Shown here in pieces: positions 6,537-14,433 of a stretch of DNA of 18,256 nt. Location: positions 1-18,256 of the forward strand of contig DBPS01000001.1 of the NCBI GenBank assembly GCA_002304935.1. Direction: 5' to 3'. This DNA is from Candidatus Humimicrobium oleiphilum (lineage in GTDB: Bacteria; Actinomycetota; Humimicrobiia; Humimicrobiales; Humimicrobiaceae). Made by a program: the position numbers and the translations under genes. Below the pieces are notes generated by a model. It had not been told where the DNA came from, searched no databases, and worked only from the letters and a program-made list of their open reading frames with translations. Within the stretch, counting starts at the first letter, position 1, and each line of letters opens with the position of its first letter.

Positions 6537-7100
6537 ATGCGGAATTCAAATGTTTTAATTGTAAATGGCAGCCCGAGAAAAAAGGGAAACTGCCATTATC
6601 TTATTAGCTCTCTTATAGAAGGAATTAAAGAAAACAATGGGACTTTTGATCTAATCAACCTTCAGGAATTAAAAATTTCTCCATGTGATGCTTGTGAATC
6701 ATGTATTAGGAACAAGCCTAAAGGCTGTATCAAGCATGACGACATGACCGAACTATATTCTAAAATAGAAAATTCAGATTCAATAGTTTTTGCTTCCCCC
6801 ACTTATTGGTTCAATGTCTCTGCCCAGACCAAACTATTCATAGACAGGCTGTATGCTATCCATGAAAGCGGTTTAAATGAAAAAAATATCGGAGTTATTT
6901 TAACTTATGGCGATGAAGATGTCTTTTCTTCAGGGGGAGTAAACGCTTTGAGAAGTTTCCAGGATATTTGTAATTACGTAAATGCCAGACTTGTCGGCAT
7001 TGTCCATGCAAGTGCTGATAAAGCAGGTGAAATACAAAATAATCCGGCTAAACTGAAGGAAGCATATAACCTGGGTAAAGAAATTATAATTAAAAGATAG
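6537..7100 (+). CDS. NADPH-dependent FMN reductase / iron-sulfur flavoprotein-like
   Basis: This is the only clear plus-strand gene, 187 residues with a flavodoxin-like fold. VNGSPRKKGN (9-18) is the FMN phosphate-binding loop. SPTYWFNVSAQTKLFIDRL (87-105) is the flavin/NAD(P)H-binding segment typical of the FMN_red/Isf group. Between them CDACESC with a fourth Cys at 64 (C50, C53, C56, C64) matches the compact C-x2-C-x2-C-x(4-9)-C cluster motif of archaeal and clostridial iron-sulfur flavoproteins. It probably passes electrons from a ferredoxin or NAD(P)H to an acceptor such as oxygen, peroxide or a quinone. The ATG has AGAGGT upstream at good spacing. A terminator-like hairpin follows. The physiological partner is unknown. 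Confidence 0.87.
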   Translation: MRNSNVLIVNGSPRKKGNCHYLISSLIEGIKENNGTFDLINLQELKISPCDACESCIRNKPKGCIKHDDMTELYSKIENSDSIVFASPTYWFNVSAQTKLFIDRLYAIHESGLNEKNIGVILTYGDEDVFSSGGVNALRSFQDICNYVNARLVGIVHASADKAGEIQNNPAKLKEAYNLGKEIIIKR

Positions 7101-7106
7101 AAAGAT

Positions 7107-7140
7107 AAAATTAAGGCTGGGTATCTTAATTTTTTATATT
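7107..7140 (+). terminator. AT-rich bidirectional terminator
   Basis: AAAATTAAG (7107-7115) and CTTAATTTT (7125-7133) form a 9-bp stem with a 9-base loop, then continue into T-rich sequence. It lies 7 bp after the flavoprotein stop. On the minus strand the same stem ends in a T-run, so it could also stop transcription from tRNA-Asn. The stem is A/T-rich, so strength is uncertain. Confidence 0.5.
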
Positions 7141-7149
7141 TATATTTTT

Positions 7150-7177
7150 GGGAGCCAAATTATACGTCCCCAAAAGC

Positions 7178-7185
<8 letters not shown>
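7150..7185 (-). repeat. Dispersed repeat, copy 4, paired with the 3' end of tRNA-Asn
   Basis: On the minus strand the core GGGGACGTATAATTTGG (7171-7155) follows the tRNA 3' end after GCTTTT. The sequence TGGCTCCC (7157-7150) immediately after the core is the exact reverse complement of the last 8 bases of the tRNA gene, GGGAGCCA (7185-7178). This gives an 8-bp stem with a 20-base loop. A precursor transcript could fold into it and compete with the tRNA acceptor stem. Confidence 0.7.
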
Positions 7186-7252
<67 letters not shown>

Positions 7253-7305
7253 GCGAAGAGAAAAAACCAAAATTAATAAGCCAGCAAGCGACCAAAACGC
7301 TATCT

Positions 7306-7334
7306 ATTATAATTAAACAAATTGCTTATTTCAA
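7306..7334 (-). promoter_or_regulatory. Promoter of tRNA-Asn
   Basis: TTGAAA (7334-7329), a 17-base spacer and a perfect TATAAT (7311-7306) form a strong sigma-70-type promoter directly after the rpoD stop codon. Transcription would start near 7299, giving a leader of about 47 bases. The leader contains a small hairpin, AGCG-TTTTGGT-CGCT. Confidence 0.7.
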
Positions 7335-7344
7335 GTAGATTTTA

Positions 7345-8445
7345 TTACCCTTCAAGATAATCTTTTAGAGGACCGCTTCTGCTTGGATGTCTTAACTTTG
7401 ACAGTGTTTTGCTTTCAATCTGTCTTATTCTTTCCCTTGTTACTCCAAATTCCCTGCCTACTTCTTCAAGAGTTCGGGGATGACCGTCATTTAATCCAAA
7501 TCTCAGCTGTATTACTTTTCGCTCCCTGTCATTTAAAGTGTTCAGAACCACCTGAAGCTGCTCCTGCAGCATTGTAAATGAAGCGGCATCGCTTGGTGCC
7601 TCTACTTCCTGATCTTCAATAAAATCACCGAGATGGCTGTCCTCTTCTTCGCCTATCGGAGTTTCAAGCGATACAGGCTCCTGACTTATTTTCATTATTT
7701 CACGGACTTTGTCAGAAGTTATTTCCATCTGTTCTGCTATTTCTTCAGGATTAGGTTCTCTTCCAAGTCTTTGCAGAAGCTGCCTCTGCACTCTTATAAG
7801 CTTATTTATTGTCTCTACCATATGCACAGGAATCCTGATTGTCCTTGCCTGGTCCGCAATCGCCCTGGTTATTGCCTGTCTTATCCACCAGGTTGCATAA
7901 GTAGAAAATTTATATCCTTTTTTATAGTCAAATTTTTCAACAGCCCTTATAAGCCCGAGGTTGCCTTCCTGAATCAGATCAAGAAAAAGCATGCCTCTTC
8001 CGACATATTTTTTTGCAATACTTACTACAAGTCTCAGGTTTGCTTCTACAAGCCTTCTCTTTGCTTCCATATCCCCTTTTTCAATCCTTTTTGCAAGCTG
8101 TACCTCTTCAGCGGCAGTAAGCAGTCTGACTTTGCCTATTTCTTTTAAGTACATCCTCACCGGGTCATTAGTGGGAGACTTGATACCAAGATCCATTTTA
8201 TTTATTTTTAAAAAGTCTTCGCTTTTTTTCTTCTGTATGACACTATCTATATCCTCTTCTTCCTCTGTAACTATTTCAATGCCGAGATTTTGTATGACAT
8301 CATAGATATTGTCTATCTGTTCGATAGTAAGATCGATTTCAGAAAGCGTCTCAGTTATATCCTCTTTGGCAAGTACGCCTTCTTCCTTGCCTTTGTTTAT
8401 CAGTTCCTTAACTTCTTCAAGTTTAAATTCAGAACCTTTTTTCAT
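7345..8445 (-). CDS. rpoD: RNA polymerase primary sigma factor RpoD (sigma-70/SigA)
   Basis: This 366-residue vegetative sigma factor has all regions. Region 1.1 is short and acidic (about 1-70). Region 1.2 is DPVRMYLKEIGKVRLLT (94-110). Region 2 spans about 131-200, with NLRLVVSIAKKYVGRGM, DLIQEGNLGL and the -10-melting segment YKFSTYATWWIRQAITRAIA. Region 3 is about 204-285. Region 4 holds the -35-binding helix-turn-helix TLEEVGREFGVTRERIRQIE (325-344). The length matches Gram-positive SigA proteins rather than the 600-residue proteobacterial form. The ATG at 8445 has a strong GAGGTGA. dnaG lies directly upstream, the conserved macromolecular synthesis arrangement, but rpoD has its own promoter in the 99-bp gap. 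Confidence 0.97.
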   Translation of the reverse strand: MKKGSEFKLEEVKELINKGKEEGVLAKEDITETLSEIDLTIEQIDNIYDVIQNLGIEIVTEEEEDIDSVIQKKKSEDFLKINKMDLGIKSPTNDPVRMYLKEIGKVRLLTAAEEVQLAKRIEKGDMEAKRRLVEANLRLVVSIAKKYVGRGMLFLDLIQEGNLGLIRAVEKFDYKKGYKFSTYATWWIRQAITRAIADQARTIRIPVHMVETINKLIRVQRQLLQRLGREPNPEEIAEQMEITSDKVREIMKISQEPVSLETPIGEEEDSHLGDFIEDQEVEAPSDAASFTMLQEQLQVVLNTLNDRERKVIQLRFGLNDGHPRTLEEVGREFGVTRERIRQIESKTLSKLRHPSRSGPLKDYLEG

Positions 8446-8507
8446 AAATTATCACCTCAAAAATTTATATATAAACTAAAATATCATTAACAGTAGTCGA
8501 AACTATA

Positions 8508-8535
8508 ATTATATAATTTAAATGATTATTTTCAA
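8508..8535 (-). promoter_or_regulatory. Promoter of rpoD
   Basis: TTGAAA (8535-8530), a 16-base spacer and TATAAT (8513-8508) on the minus strand lie between the dnaG stop and the rpoD start. The start site would be near 8501, leaving a leader of about 55 bases. The -35 context (TACTTGAAA in tRNA-Asn, TTACTTGAAA here) is nearly the same as in the tRNA-Asn promoter. Confidence 0.6.
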
Positions 8536-8544
8536 GTAAATTTT

Positions 8545-10599
8545 TTATTTTTTTGCTTCCGGTTCCACAGAGTTTTTCTTGTTTTCCAACTCGATATGAA
8601 GCCTGCAATAATGGAGATATTCATTTTCAAGCAGTTTCATTTCCTCTTCCTTTTTGATCTCTTCCATATCGCTTTCTTCAATTTCTTTTATTTTTTTCTC
8701 AATTGAAGAAATCTTGTTTTTTAGCAGTTCTATTTTTTCATTTAAAAAAAGTTTTTTAAGGTTACTTTCAACTTCCTCACATATTTTTTCAAAATTAAGA
8801 AAACCCGGATCAGAAAAATAAATATAATTATATATTTTACTTAAATTGTCATCTTCAAGTTCCTCCGACGAAATTATCAATGGAAAGTTTAATTCCTCTT
8901 TAATTTCGCCTGCCTGTTTTATTTTTCTTTGAACCTTTTCAAATAATCTTCTGGTATCTTCAAATCTGAAAAGTCCGGTATTTAAATCAAGAATTATATT
9001 ATCAGTATCATGACCGTGTATAAGAAGCTGCAGGGCTTCGATTTCCTTCTTTTTCTGCGGGCTTAAATTCCTGGATTCAAATTCCTCATAAGGGTTTTCT
9101 TCTCTTTCATCTTCTCCATGTTCATATTTATTATCCCCGGATGACTTTTTATCAATCTGTTTTTTAAGCATTTCTTCAAGCAGCATGCTTTCCTTAAGAT
9201 TTAATTTTCCGGCAATCTTTTTAATACATTCTTCCTGAACGATACTGGAAGATAAGGACCCTATAAACTGAAGGAGCTCGTTTGCAGCCCTTAATTTTTC
9301 TGTAAGATTTTTTATATTATATTTTCCAATAATATTATCAATCGAAAAATCTATAATATCTACGGATTCTGCAACCTTCTCCAGAAACTTTTCAGTCCCC
9401 TTCTGAATTACATAATCCGCAGGGTCAAATCCTTTTTCAAGGATACACACTTTTATGCTTATATTGTTTTCATTATAAAGGTCAAGATTTTCATTATATT
9501 CTTTAAGTCTTTCGATACCTTTTACAGACGCACTCATTCCAGCCTGATCACTGTCAAATATAAGTACTATATTTTTTGTAAATCTTCCAATTAATTTAAT
9601 CTGTTCAGATGTAAGGGCTGTCCCAAGACTGGCAACTGAATTATATATTTTGTTTTCATACAAAGAAATTACATCCATATAACCTTCAACTATTAAAGCC
9701 ATATCTTTTTCAACTATATTGTTTTTTGCTTCAAAGGCCCCGTAAAGATTTTTGCTTTTGGAATAAATCTTCGTTTCAGGTGAATTTACATACTTGGCTT
9801 TCCTGATTTCAAAATTTTTCTGCCTGGCTGCTGCCACAGTCCGTCTGATGATTTTGTTGTTTTCATAATTTTTTACCGGATTTTCTTTTATCACACTTTC
9901 AGAAACAAAGTTCTCAGGTATTATCCTTCCGCCAAATCCGATTGTTCTTCCCAGCAGGTCTTTTATCGGAAATATTATACGTCCCCTGAATCTGTCAAAT
10001 TTTTTTTCAGGCCTGCTCCCTTCTTTCCGGGAAATAGTGCAAAGTCCGGTTTCAACAAGTTCGCTATCTGTAAAATTCCTTGAATGGGCGAACTTGATAA
10101 AACTATCCCAGCTATCGGGCGAATAACCTATGTCAAATTTTCTTAAAGATTCCTCAGATATCTTTCTTGACTTCAAATATGACAAAGCTCTTCTGCCTGT
10201 CCTGCTTTCAAAAAGGACATAATTATAATATTTTCTGGCAAGTTCATTAAGTTCAAAAAGCCTGCTCTTTTTTTCTTCTTTTTCAAAATTACCGGTCTCT
10301 ACATATTTCAGGGCATACCCTGTTTTTTTTGCAATCAGTTCCACTGCTTCAATAAAGCTCAGGTTTTCTGTTTTCATTATAAAAGAAATGACATCTCCGC
10401 CATTTCCACAGCCAAAACAATGATATAGCTGTGTCTGAGGGTCAACAATAAAAGAAGGGGTTTTTTCTTTATGAAACGGGCATAGACCCATGAAGTTTTT
10501 GCCTGATTTTTTAAGATTTACATAATTTGAGACAATACTGATTATATCTGTATTTTGCTTTAATCCGGCTACTTCGCCTTCTTTTAATGATTTTACCAT
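8545..10599 (-). CDS. dnaG: DNA primase DnaG
   Basis: This 684-residue primase makes RNA primers for Okazaki fragments and works with the DnaB helicase. The CHC2 zinc-binding domain is at the N-terminus: CPFH (40-43) and CFGC (61-64). The catalytic core has FRGRIIFPI (204-212) and GFGGRI (221-226). The TOPRIM domain follows, with VEGYMD (304-309), ASLGTALT and the metal-binding DSDQAG (349-354). The C-terminal helicase-interaction region is long and highly charged, ending in a probable coiled coil (about 600-675). Between GFGGRI and KYVNSPET there are about 40 extra residues (228-268) not usual in the family, which partly explains the length above the usual 600. It starts 4 bp after dgt and lacks an evident Shine-Dalgarno, so translation may be coupled to dgt. 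Confidence 0.97.
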   Translation of the reverse strand: MVKSLKEGEVAGLKQNTDIISIVSNYVNLKKSGKNFMGLCPFHKEKTPSFIVDPQTQLYHCFGCGNGGDVISFIMKTENLSFIEAVELIAKKTGYALKYVETGNFEKEEKKSRLFELNELARKYYNYVLFESRTGRRALSYLKSRKISEESLRKFDIGYSPDSWDSFIKFAHSRNFTDSELVETGLCTISRKEGSRPEKKFDRFRGRIIFPIKDLLGRTIGFGGRIIPENFVSESVIKENPVKNYENNKIIRRTVAAARQKNFEIRKAKYVNSPETKIYSKSKNLYGAFEAKNNIVEKDMALIVEGYMDVISLYENKIYNSVASLGTALTSEQIKLIGRFTKNIVLIFDSDQAGMSASVKGIERLKEYNENLDLYNENNISIKVCILEKGFDPADYVIQKGTEKFLEKVAESVDIIDFSIDNIIGKYNIKNLTEKLRAANELLQFIGSLSSSIVQEECIKKIAGKLNLKESMLLEEMLKKQIDKKSSGDNKYEHGEDEREENPYEEFESRNLSPQKKKEIEALQLLIHGHDTDNIILDLNTGLFRFEDTRRLFEKVQRKIKQAGEIKEELNFPLIISSEELEDDNLSKIYNYIYFSDPGFLNFEKICEEVESNLKKLFLNEKIELLKNKISSIEKKIKEIEESDMEEIKKEEEMKLLENEYLHYCRLHIELENKKNSVEPEAKK

Positions 10600-10603
10600 T
10601 TTG

Positions 10604-11668
10604 CTATCTTATTATTTCCCATTTTTCGGGTATAAAAATCTCAGTGAATTTATTAAGCGCAAATCTGTCTGTCATATTTGCGATATAATCCCTTATAAGA
10701 ATTATTCTCGTAGTGAAATCTATGCTGTCATACAGTTCAGTGTTGCTGAAATTTATATTATTTTTCAAATTATAATCTTTTATAAAAGAATCAAAATTTT
10801 CCACATAATATTCGAAAAGCTCTCTCAGTATTTTTTCAGTTTTTCTTTCCTCGATCTTCACAGGACTCCGGAGATAAAGGTTTTCAAACAAGAAATCCCT
10901 CAGGCTGAAAAGTGACTGGCTGATTTCGGGACTTATTATTATATCCTCCCGGTCAGTGCTTCCGTTGACAATATCAAGCACAATAGTATTTATCCTCTCC
11001 CTGTGGCTTCCACCTAGTACGTAAATCTCACTTTTCGGCAGATCCTGCTCGGAAAATATTCCGGCTCTTAAAGCATCGTCTATGTCGTGATTAATATAAG
11101 CTATCTTATCGGAAAGTCTGACTATCTTCCCTTCCAGAGTCAGGGGTATGAATTCTCCAGAATGATTTCTGATTCCATCAAGGACTTCATATGTCAGGTT
11201 TAATCCCTTGCCGTTTTTTTCAATTTCTGTTACTACTCTTATGCTTTGTTCGTTATGAAGGAAGCTGTTTGACTTACCTAATTTTTCTTTAGTTATTTCA
11301 TCAAGAACCTTTTCTCCGGCATGTCCGAAAGGAGTGTGTCCAAGGTCATGTCCCAAAGCAATAGCTTCAGTCAGCTCTTCATTTAAAAACAGTGCTTTTG
11401 CTATTGTTCTGGATATCTGTGATACTTCAAGGGTGTGCGTAAGCCTGTCCCTGTAGTGATCTCCTTCCGGATTAAAAAATACCTGCGTTTTATGCTTCAG
11501 CCGCCTGAATGATTTACAATGGATAATACGGTCCCTGTCCCTCTGGTAACAGGTCCTTATTTCGCATTCAGGTTCATATACTGCTCTGCCTTTGGAAAGA
11601 GAACTTAATGATGCGTATCCTGATAAAAATTTTTTTTCTTTATTTTCAAAGGTTTCCCTGATAGTCAT
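10604..11668 (-). CDS. dgt: dGTP triphosphohydrolase-like HD-domain protein
   Basis: This 354-residue metal-dependent phosphohydrolase splits dNTPs (dGTP in the founding member) into nucleoside and triphosphate, and so helps to control dNTP pools. The N-terminus has the family pattern YASLSSLSKGR and CYQRDRDRIIHCKSFRRLKHKTQVF (40-64). The HD metal site is H78 (RLTHTLEV), H107-D108 (GHDLGHTPFGH) and D187 (RLSDKIAY). The C-terminal region is helical. It belongs to the shorter Gram-positive-type class rather than the 500-residue E. coli Dgt. The gene lies between ppdK and dnaG, the usual dgt-dnaG pair. The start at 11668 agrees with the family N-terminus but has no Shine-Dalgarno, and a strong hairpin ends about 10 bp upstream. 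Confidence 0.93.
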   Translation of the reverse strand: MTIRETFENKEKKFLSGYASLSSLSKGRAVYEPECEIRTCYQRDRDRIIHCKSFRRLKHKTQVFFNPEGDHYRDRLTHTLEVSQISRTIAKALFLNEELTEAIALGHDLGHTPFGHAGEKVLDEITKEKLGKSNSFLHNEQSIRVVTEIEKNGKGLNLTYEVLDGIRNHSGEFIPLTLEGKIVRLSDKIAYINHDIDDALRAGIFSEQDLPKSEIYVLGGSHRERINTIVLDIVNGSTDREDIIISPEISQSLFSLRDFLFENLYLRSPVKIEERKTEKILRELFEYYVENFDSFIKDYNLKNNINFSNTELYDSIDFTTRIILIRDYIANMTDRFALNKFTEIFIPEKWEIIR

Positions 11669-11676
11669 TGAAATGT

Positions 11677-11732
11677 AAAAAGCAAAGTTAGATATTAATT
11701 AAATTATATAACTAATACCTAACTTTTGCTTT
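11677..11732 (-). terminator. Strong hairpin between ppdK and dgt
   Basis: On the minus strand AAAGCAAAAGTTAG (11732-11719) pairs with CTAACTTTGCTTTTT (11691-11677), 13 bp with one bulged A. The bases between can extend the stem by TATTA/TAATA. It ends in a short T-run. It looks like a terminator or attenuator after ppdK, but its foot is only about 10 bp from the dgt ATG, so it may instead control dgt translation or partial read-through. Confidence 0.6.
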
Positions 11733-11757
11733 AATTTTGTTTAAATATTACTTTGTT

Positions 11758-14379
11758 TTATTCTTTTTTTAATACAGCCTGTGCAGCAGCCAGTCTGGCA
11801 ATCGGTACTCTGTATGGTGAGCAGCTTACATAGTTAAGACCCTGATTTGCACAAAACTCTACTGAACTCGGTTCTCCGCCGTGTTCGCCGCATATGCCGA
11901 CTTTAAGATCTTTTCTTACTGATTTACCTTTCTCAAAAGCTATCTTGATAAGACTCCCCACGCCTTTCTGGTCAAGAACTGCAAACGGGTCTTTCTCAAG
12001 AATACCTTTGTCAAGATATTCAGGAAGTATTTTTCCAAAGTCATCTCTTGAAAAACCGAATGTCAGCTGGGTAAGATCATTGGTACCAAAACTGAAGAAT
12101 TCAGCTTCTGTGGCAATTTCATCAGCAGTAATACATGCTCTCGGAATCTCTATCATTGTGCCGACTTTGTATTCAAATTTGACATTTTTTTCTTTCATAA
12201 CAGTTTCTGCGATTCCGACTATCTGCTGTTTTAATATTTTAACTTCATTTACAATTCCTACAACCGGAATCATGACTTCAGGTAAAACAGCTTTGCCTTC
12301 TTTTACGAGCTCGGCAGCAGCTTCAAAAATCGCTCTTGCCTGCATATCACAGATTTCAGGATATGTTATTGAAAGCCTGCATCCTCTGTGGCCAAGCATC
12401 GGGTTTATTTCGTGAAGAGAAACAATGGTTGCTTTCATATCTTCAAAAGACATTCCAAGCTCTTTTGCTATTTCTCTTATATCGTCTTCCTCTGTAGGAA
12501 GGAATTCATGAAGCGGAGGATCAAGAAGCCTTATTGTTACTGGAAGTCCGTCCATAACCCTGAAAAGACCGGCAAAATCTTCTTTCTGCATGGGCAGAAG
12601 TTTTGCCAGTGCTTTTTTTCTTCCTTCAACATCTCTTGCAGCAATCATTTCCCTCATCGCTTTAATTCTTACGCCTTCAAAGAACATATGCTCTGTCCTG
12701 CACAAACCTATGCCTTCAGCACCGAATTTCTTTGCAACTTCAGCATCTTTTGGAGTATCAGCATTAGTTCTTACTCCAAGTTTTCTGAACTGGTCGACCC
12801 ATTCCATAAATAATTCGAAATTACCTGATATTTCAGGATCTACAGTTGCAAGCTGGCCAAGGAAAACTTCACCTGTTGAACCGTCAAGAGTTATCCAGTC
12901 TCCTTTTTTAACTTTAACTTCCTTAACCATAAAATATTGCTCATTTTCAAAAACTTTAATTGACTCACAACCTGCAACACAGCATTTGCCCATTCCTCTT
13001 GCCACAACAGCAGCATGGGAAGTCATTCCTCCTCTTGCAGTCAGTATACCTTGTGACACTGCCATCCCCTGGATATCTTCAGGAGAAGTTTCAGTTCTTA
13101 CCAGCACAACTTTGTCAAGTTCAGATTCCTGTACTGCGGTTTCTGCATCAAAAACAACCTTGCCTACTGCTGCGCCGGGTGAAGCCGGCAAACCTTTTGC
13201 AATCAACTGTGCTTTTCCTTTTGCTTTGGAATCAAGCTGTTTGTGAAGAAGCTGGTTTAACTGGTCCGGTTCGACTCTCATTACAGCATCTTTTTTATCT
13301 ATTAATTTTTCATTGACCATATCTACTGCAATCTGCAGAGCCGCAGCAGCAGTTCTTTTTCCGGTTCTGGTCTGAAGCATATAAAGTCTGCCTTCCTGAA
13401 AAGTGAACTCCATGTCCTGCATATCTTTATAGTGAAGCTCCAGTTTATTGAAAATCTCCATTAGCTGATCATATATTTCAGGCATTTCTTTATGCAGATG
13501 GTCCAGATCCTTTGGAGTCCTGATACCTGCAACGACGTCTTCTCCCTGTGCATTAGTGAGATATTCTCCATAAACTTTTCTCTCACCTGTAGAAGGATTT
13601 CTTGTAAATGCAACACCAGTCCCGGAGTTTTCACCCATGTTGCCGAAAACCATTGTCTGTATATTAACACCGGTTCCCAGATTATGAGGAATGTCATGAA
13701 GATTTCTGTAAGTTATTGCTCTTTTATTATTCCATGACTTAAAAACAGCATTTATAGCCATTTTCAGCTGCTCAAATGAATCCTGCGGAAATTCCTGGCC
13801 GGCTGCTTTTTTAATTAAAGCTTTATAATCAGCAACAAGTTCTTCAAGATCTTCAGCATTAAGCTCTGTGTCAAGTTTTACATTCTTTTTATCTTTTATT
13901 CTCTGAATAGCTTCCTCGAATTCAGCATGTTCCACTTCCATTACGACATCGCCGAACATCTGGATGAATCTTCTGTATGAGTCCATGCCGAATCGTTTGT
14001 TTCCGGTTTTTTTGATAAGGCCCTGAACAGTCTTGTCATTCAAGCCAAGGTTTAATATTGTATCCATCATTCCGGGCATTGAAAAAGCAGAACCCGATCT
14101 TACAGAAACAAGCAAAGGATCTGATTCGTCACCGAAATTAAAACCGATTTCTTTTTCCAGCCTTTTAAGATTTTCAGTGACCTGGTCAAGCAATCCTTCA
14201 GGCCATTTCTGTCCCACTTCATAATAAAGATTGCATGCTTCAGTAGTAATAGTGAAGCCCGGAGGAACAGGAAGACCAATATTCGTCATTTCTGACAGGT
14301 TGGCACCTTTGCCTCCTAAAAGATTCTTCATATCCTTGGTACCTTCCCCAAAGAAATATACGTATTTTTTCTGCGTCAT
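11758..14379 (-). CDS. ppdK: Pyruvate, phosphate dikinase
   Basis: This 873-residue enzyme interconverts ATP + phosphate + pyruvate with AMP + PPi + phosphoenolpyruvate in the cytoplasm. The N-terminal ATP-grasp domain has GGKGANLSEM (22-31), SVRSGSAFSMPGMMDTILNLG (92-112) and GTGVAFTRNPSTGE (253-266). The central swivelling domain has the phosphorylated histidine in GGMTSHAAVVARGMGK (H455, the same number as in the clostridial enzyme). The C-terminal PEP/pyruvate barrel ends with CGEHGG (Cys830, the catalytic acid/base). The length is normal. The ATG at 14379 has GGGGAGAAAGG upstream. No gene for the PPDK regulatory kinase/phosphatase (DUF299) lies beside it here. With the PPi-type phosphofructokinase it suggests reversible, PPi-saving glycolysis. 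Confidence 0.98.
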   Translation of the reverse strand: MTQKKYVYFFGEGTKDMKNLLGGKGANLSEMTNIGLPVPPGFTITTEACNLYYEVGQKWPEGLLDQVTENLKRLEKEIGFNFGDESDPLLVSVRSGSAFSMPGMMDTILNLGLNDKTVQGLIKKTGNKRFGMDSYRRFIQMFGDVVMEVEHAEFEEAIQRIKDKKNVKLDTELNAEDLEELVADYKALIKKAAGQEFPQDSFEQLKMAINAVFKSWNNKRAITYRNLHDIPHNLGTGVNIQTMVFGNMGENSGTGVAFTRNPSTGERKVYGEYLTNAQGEDVVAGIRTPKDLDHLHKEMPEIYDQLMEIFNKLELHYKDMQDMEFTFQEGRLYMLQTRTGKRTAAAALQIAVDMVNEKLIDKKDAVMRVEPDQLNQLLHKQLDSKAKGKAQLIAKGLPASPGAAVGKVVFDAETAVQESELDKVVLVRTETSPEDIQGMAVSQGILTARGGMTSHAAVVARGMGKCCVAGCESIKVFENEQYFMVKEVKVKKGDWITLDGSTGEVFLGQLATVDPEISGNFELFMEWVDQFRKLGVRTNADTPKDAEVAKKFGAEGIGLCRTEHMFFEGVRIKAMREMIAARDVEGRKKALAKLLPMQKEDFAGLFRVMDGLPVTIRLLDPPLHEFLPTEEDDIREIAKELGMSFEDMKATIVSLHEINPMLGHRGCRLSITYPEICDMQARAIFEAAAELVKEGKAVLPEVMIPVVGIVNEVKILKQQIVGIAETVMKEKNVKFEYKVGTMIEIPRACITADEIATEAEFFSFGTNDLTQLTFGFSRDDFGKILPEYLDKGILEKDPFAVLDQKGVGSLIKIAFEKGKSVRKDLKVGICGEHGGEPSSVEFCANQGLNYVSCSPYRVPIARLAAAQAVLKKE

Positions 14380-14433
14380 TTTATACCTTTCTCCCCAATA
14401 AAATTTGAATTCTAAAATCCAGTTTTATTATTT

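Noticed and set aside
9970..9986. ATTATACGTCCCC, a 13-base match to the dispersed repeat core, in dnaG
   Set aside because: It encodes the conserved RGRIIFP segment of primase in frame, with no complementary flanks, so it is best explained by coding constraint and chance.
12590..13246. Long plus-strand frame opposite ppdK (218 codons), and similar ones opposite rpoD and glyS
   Set aside because: They mirror codon use of well-conserved genes on the other strand and show no motifs or start signals.
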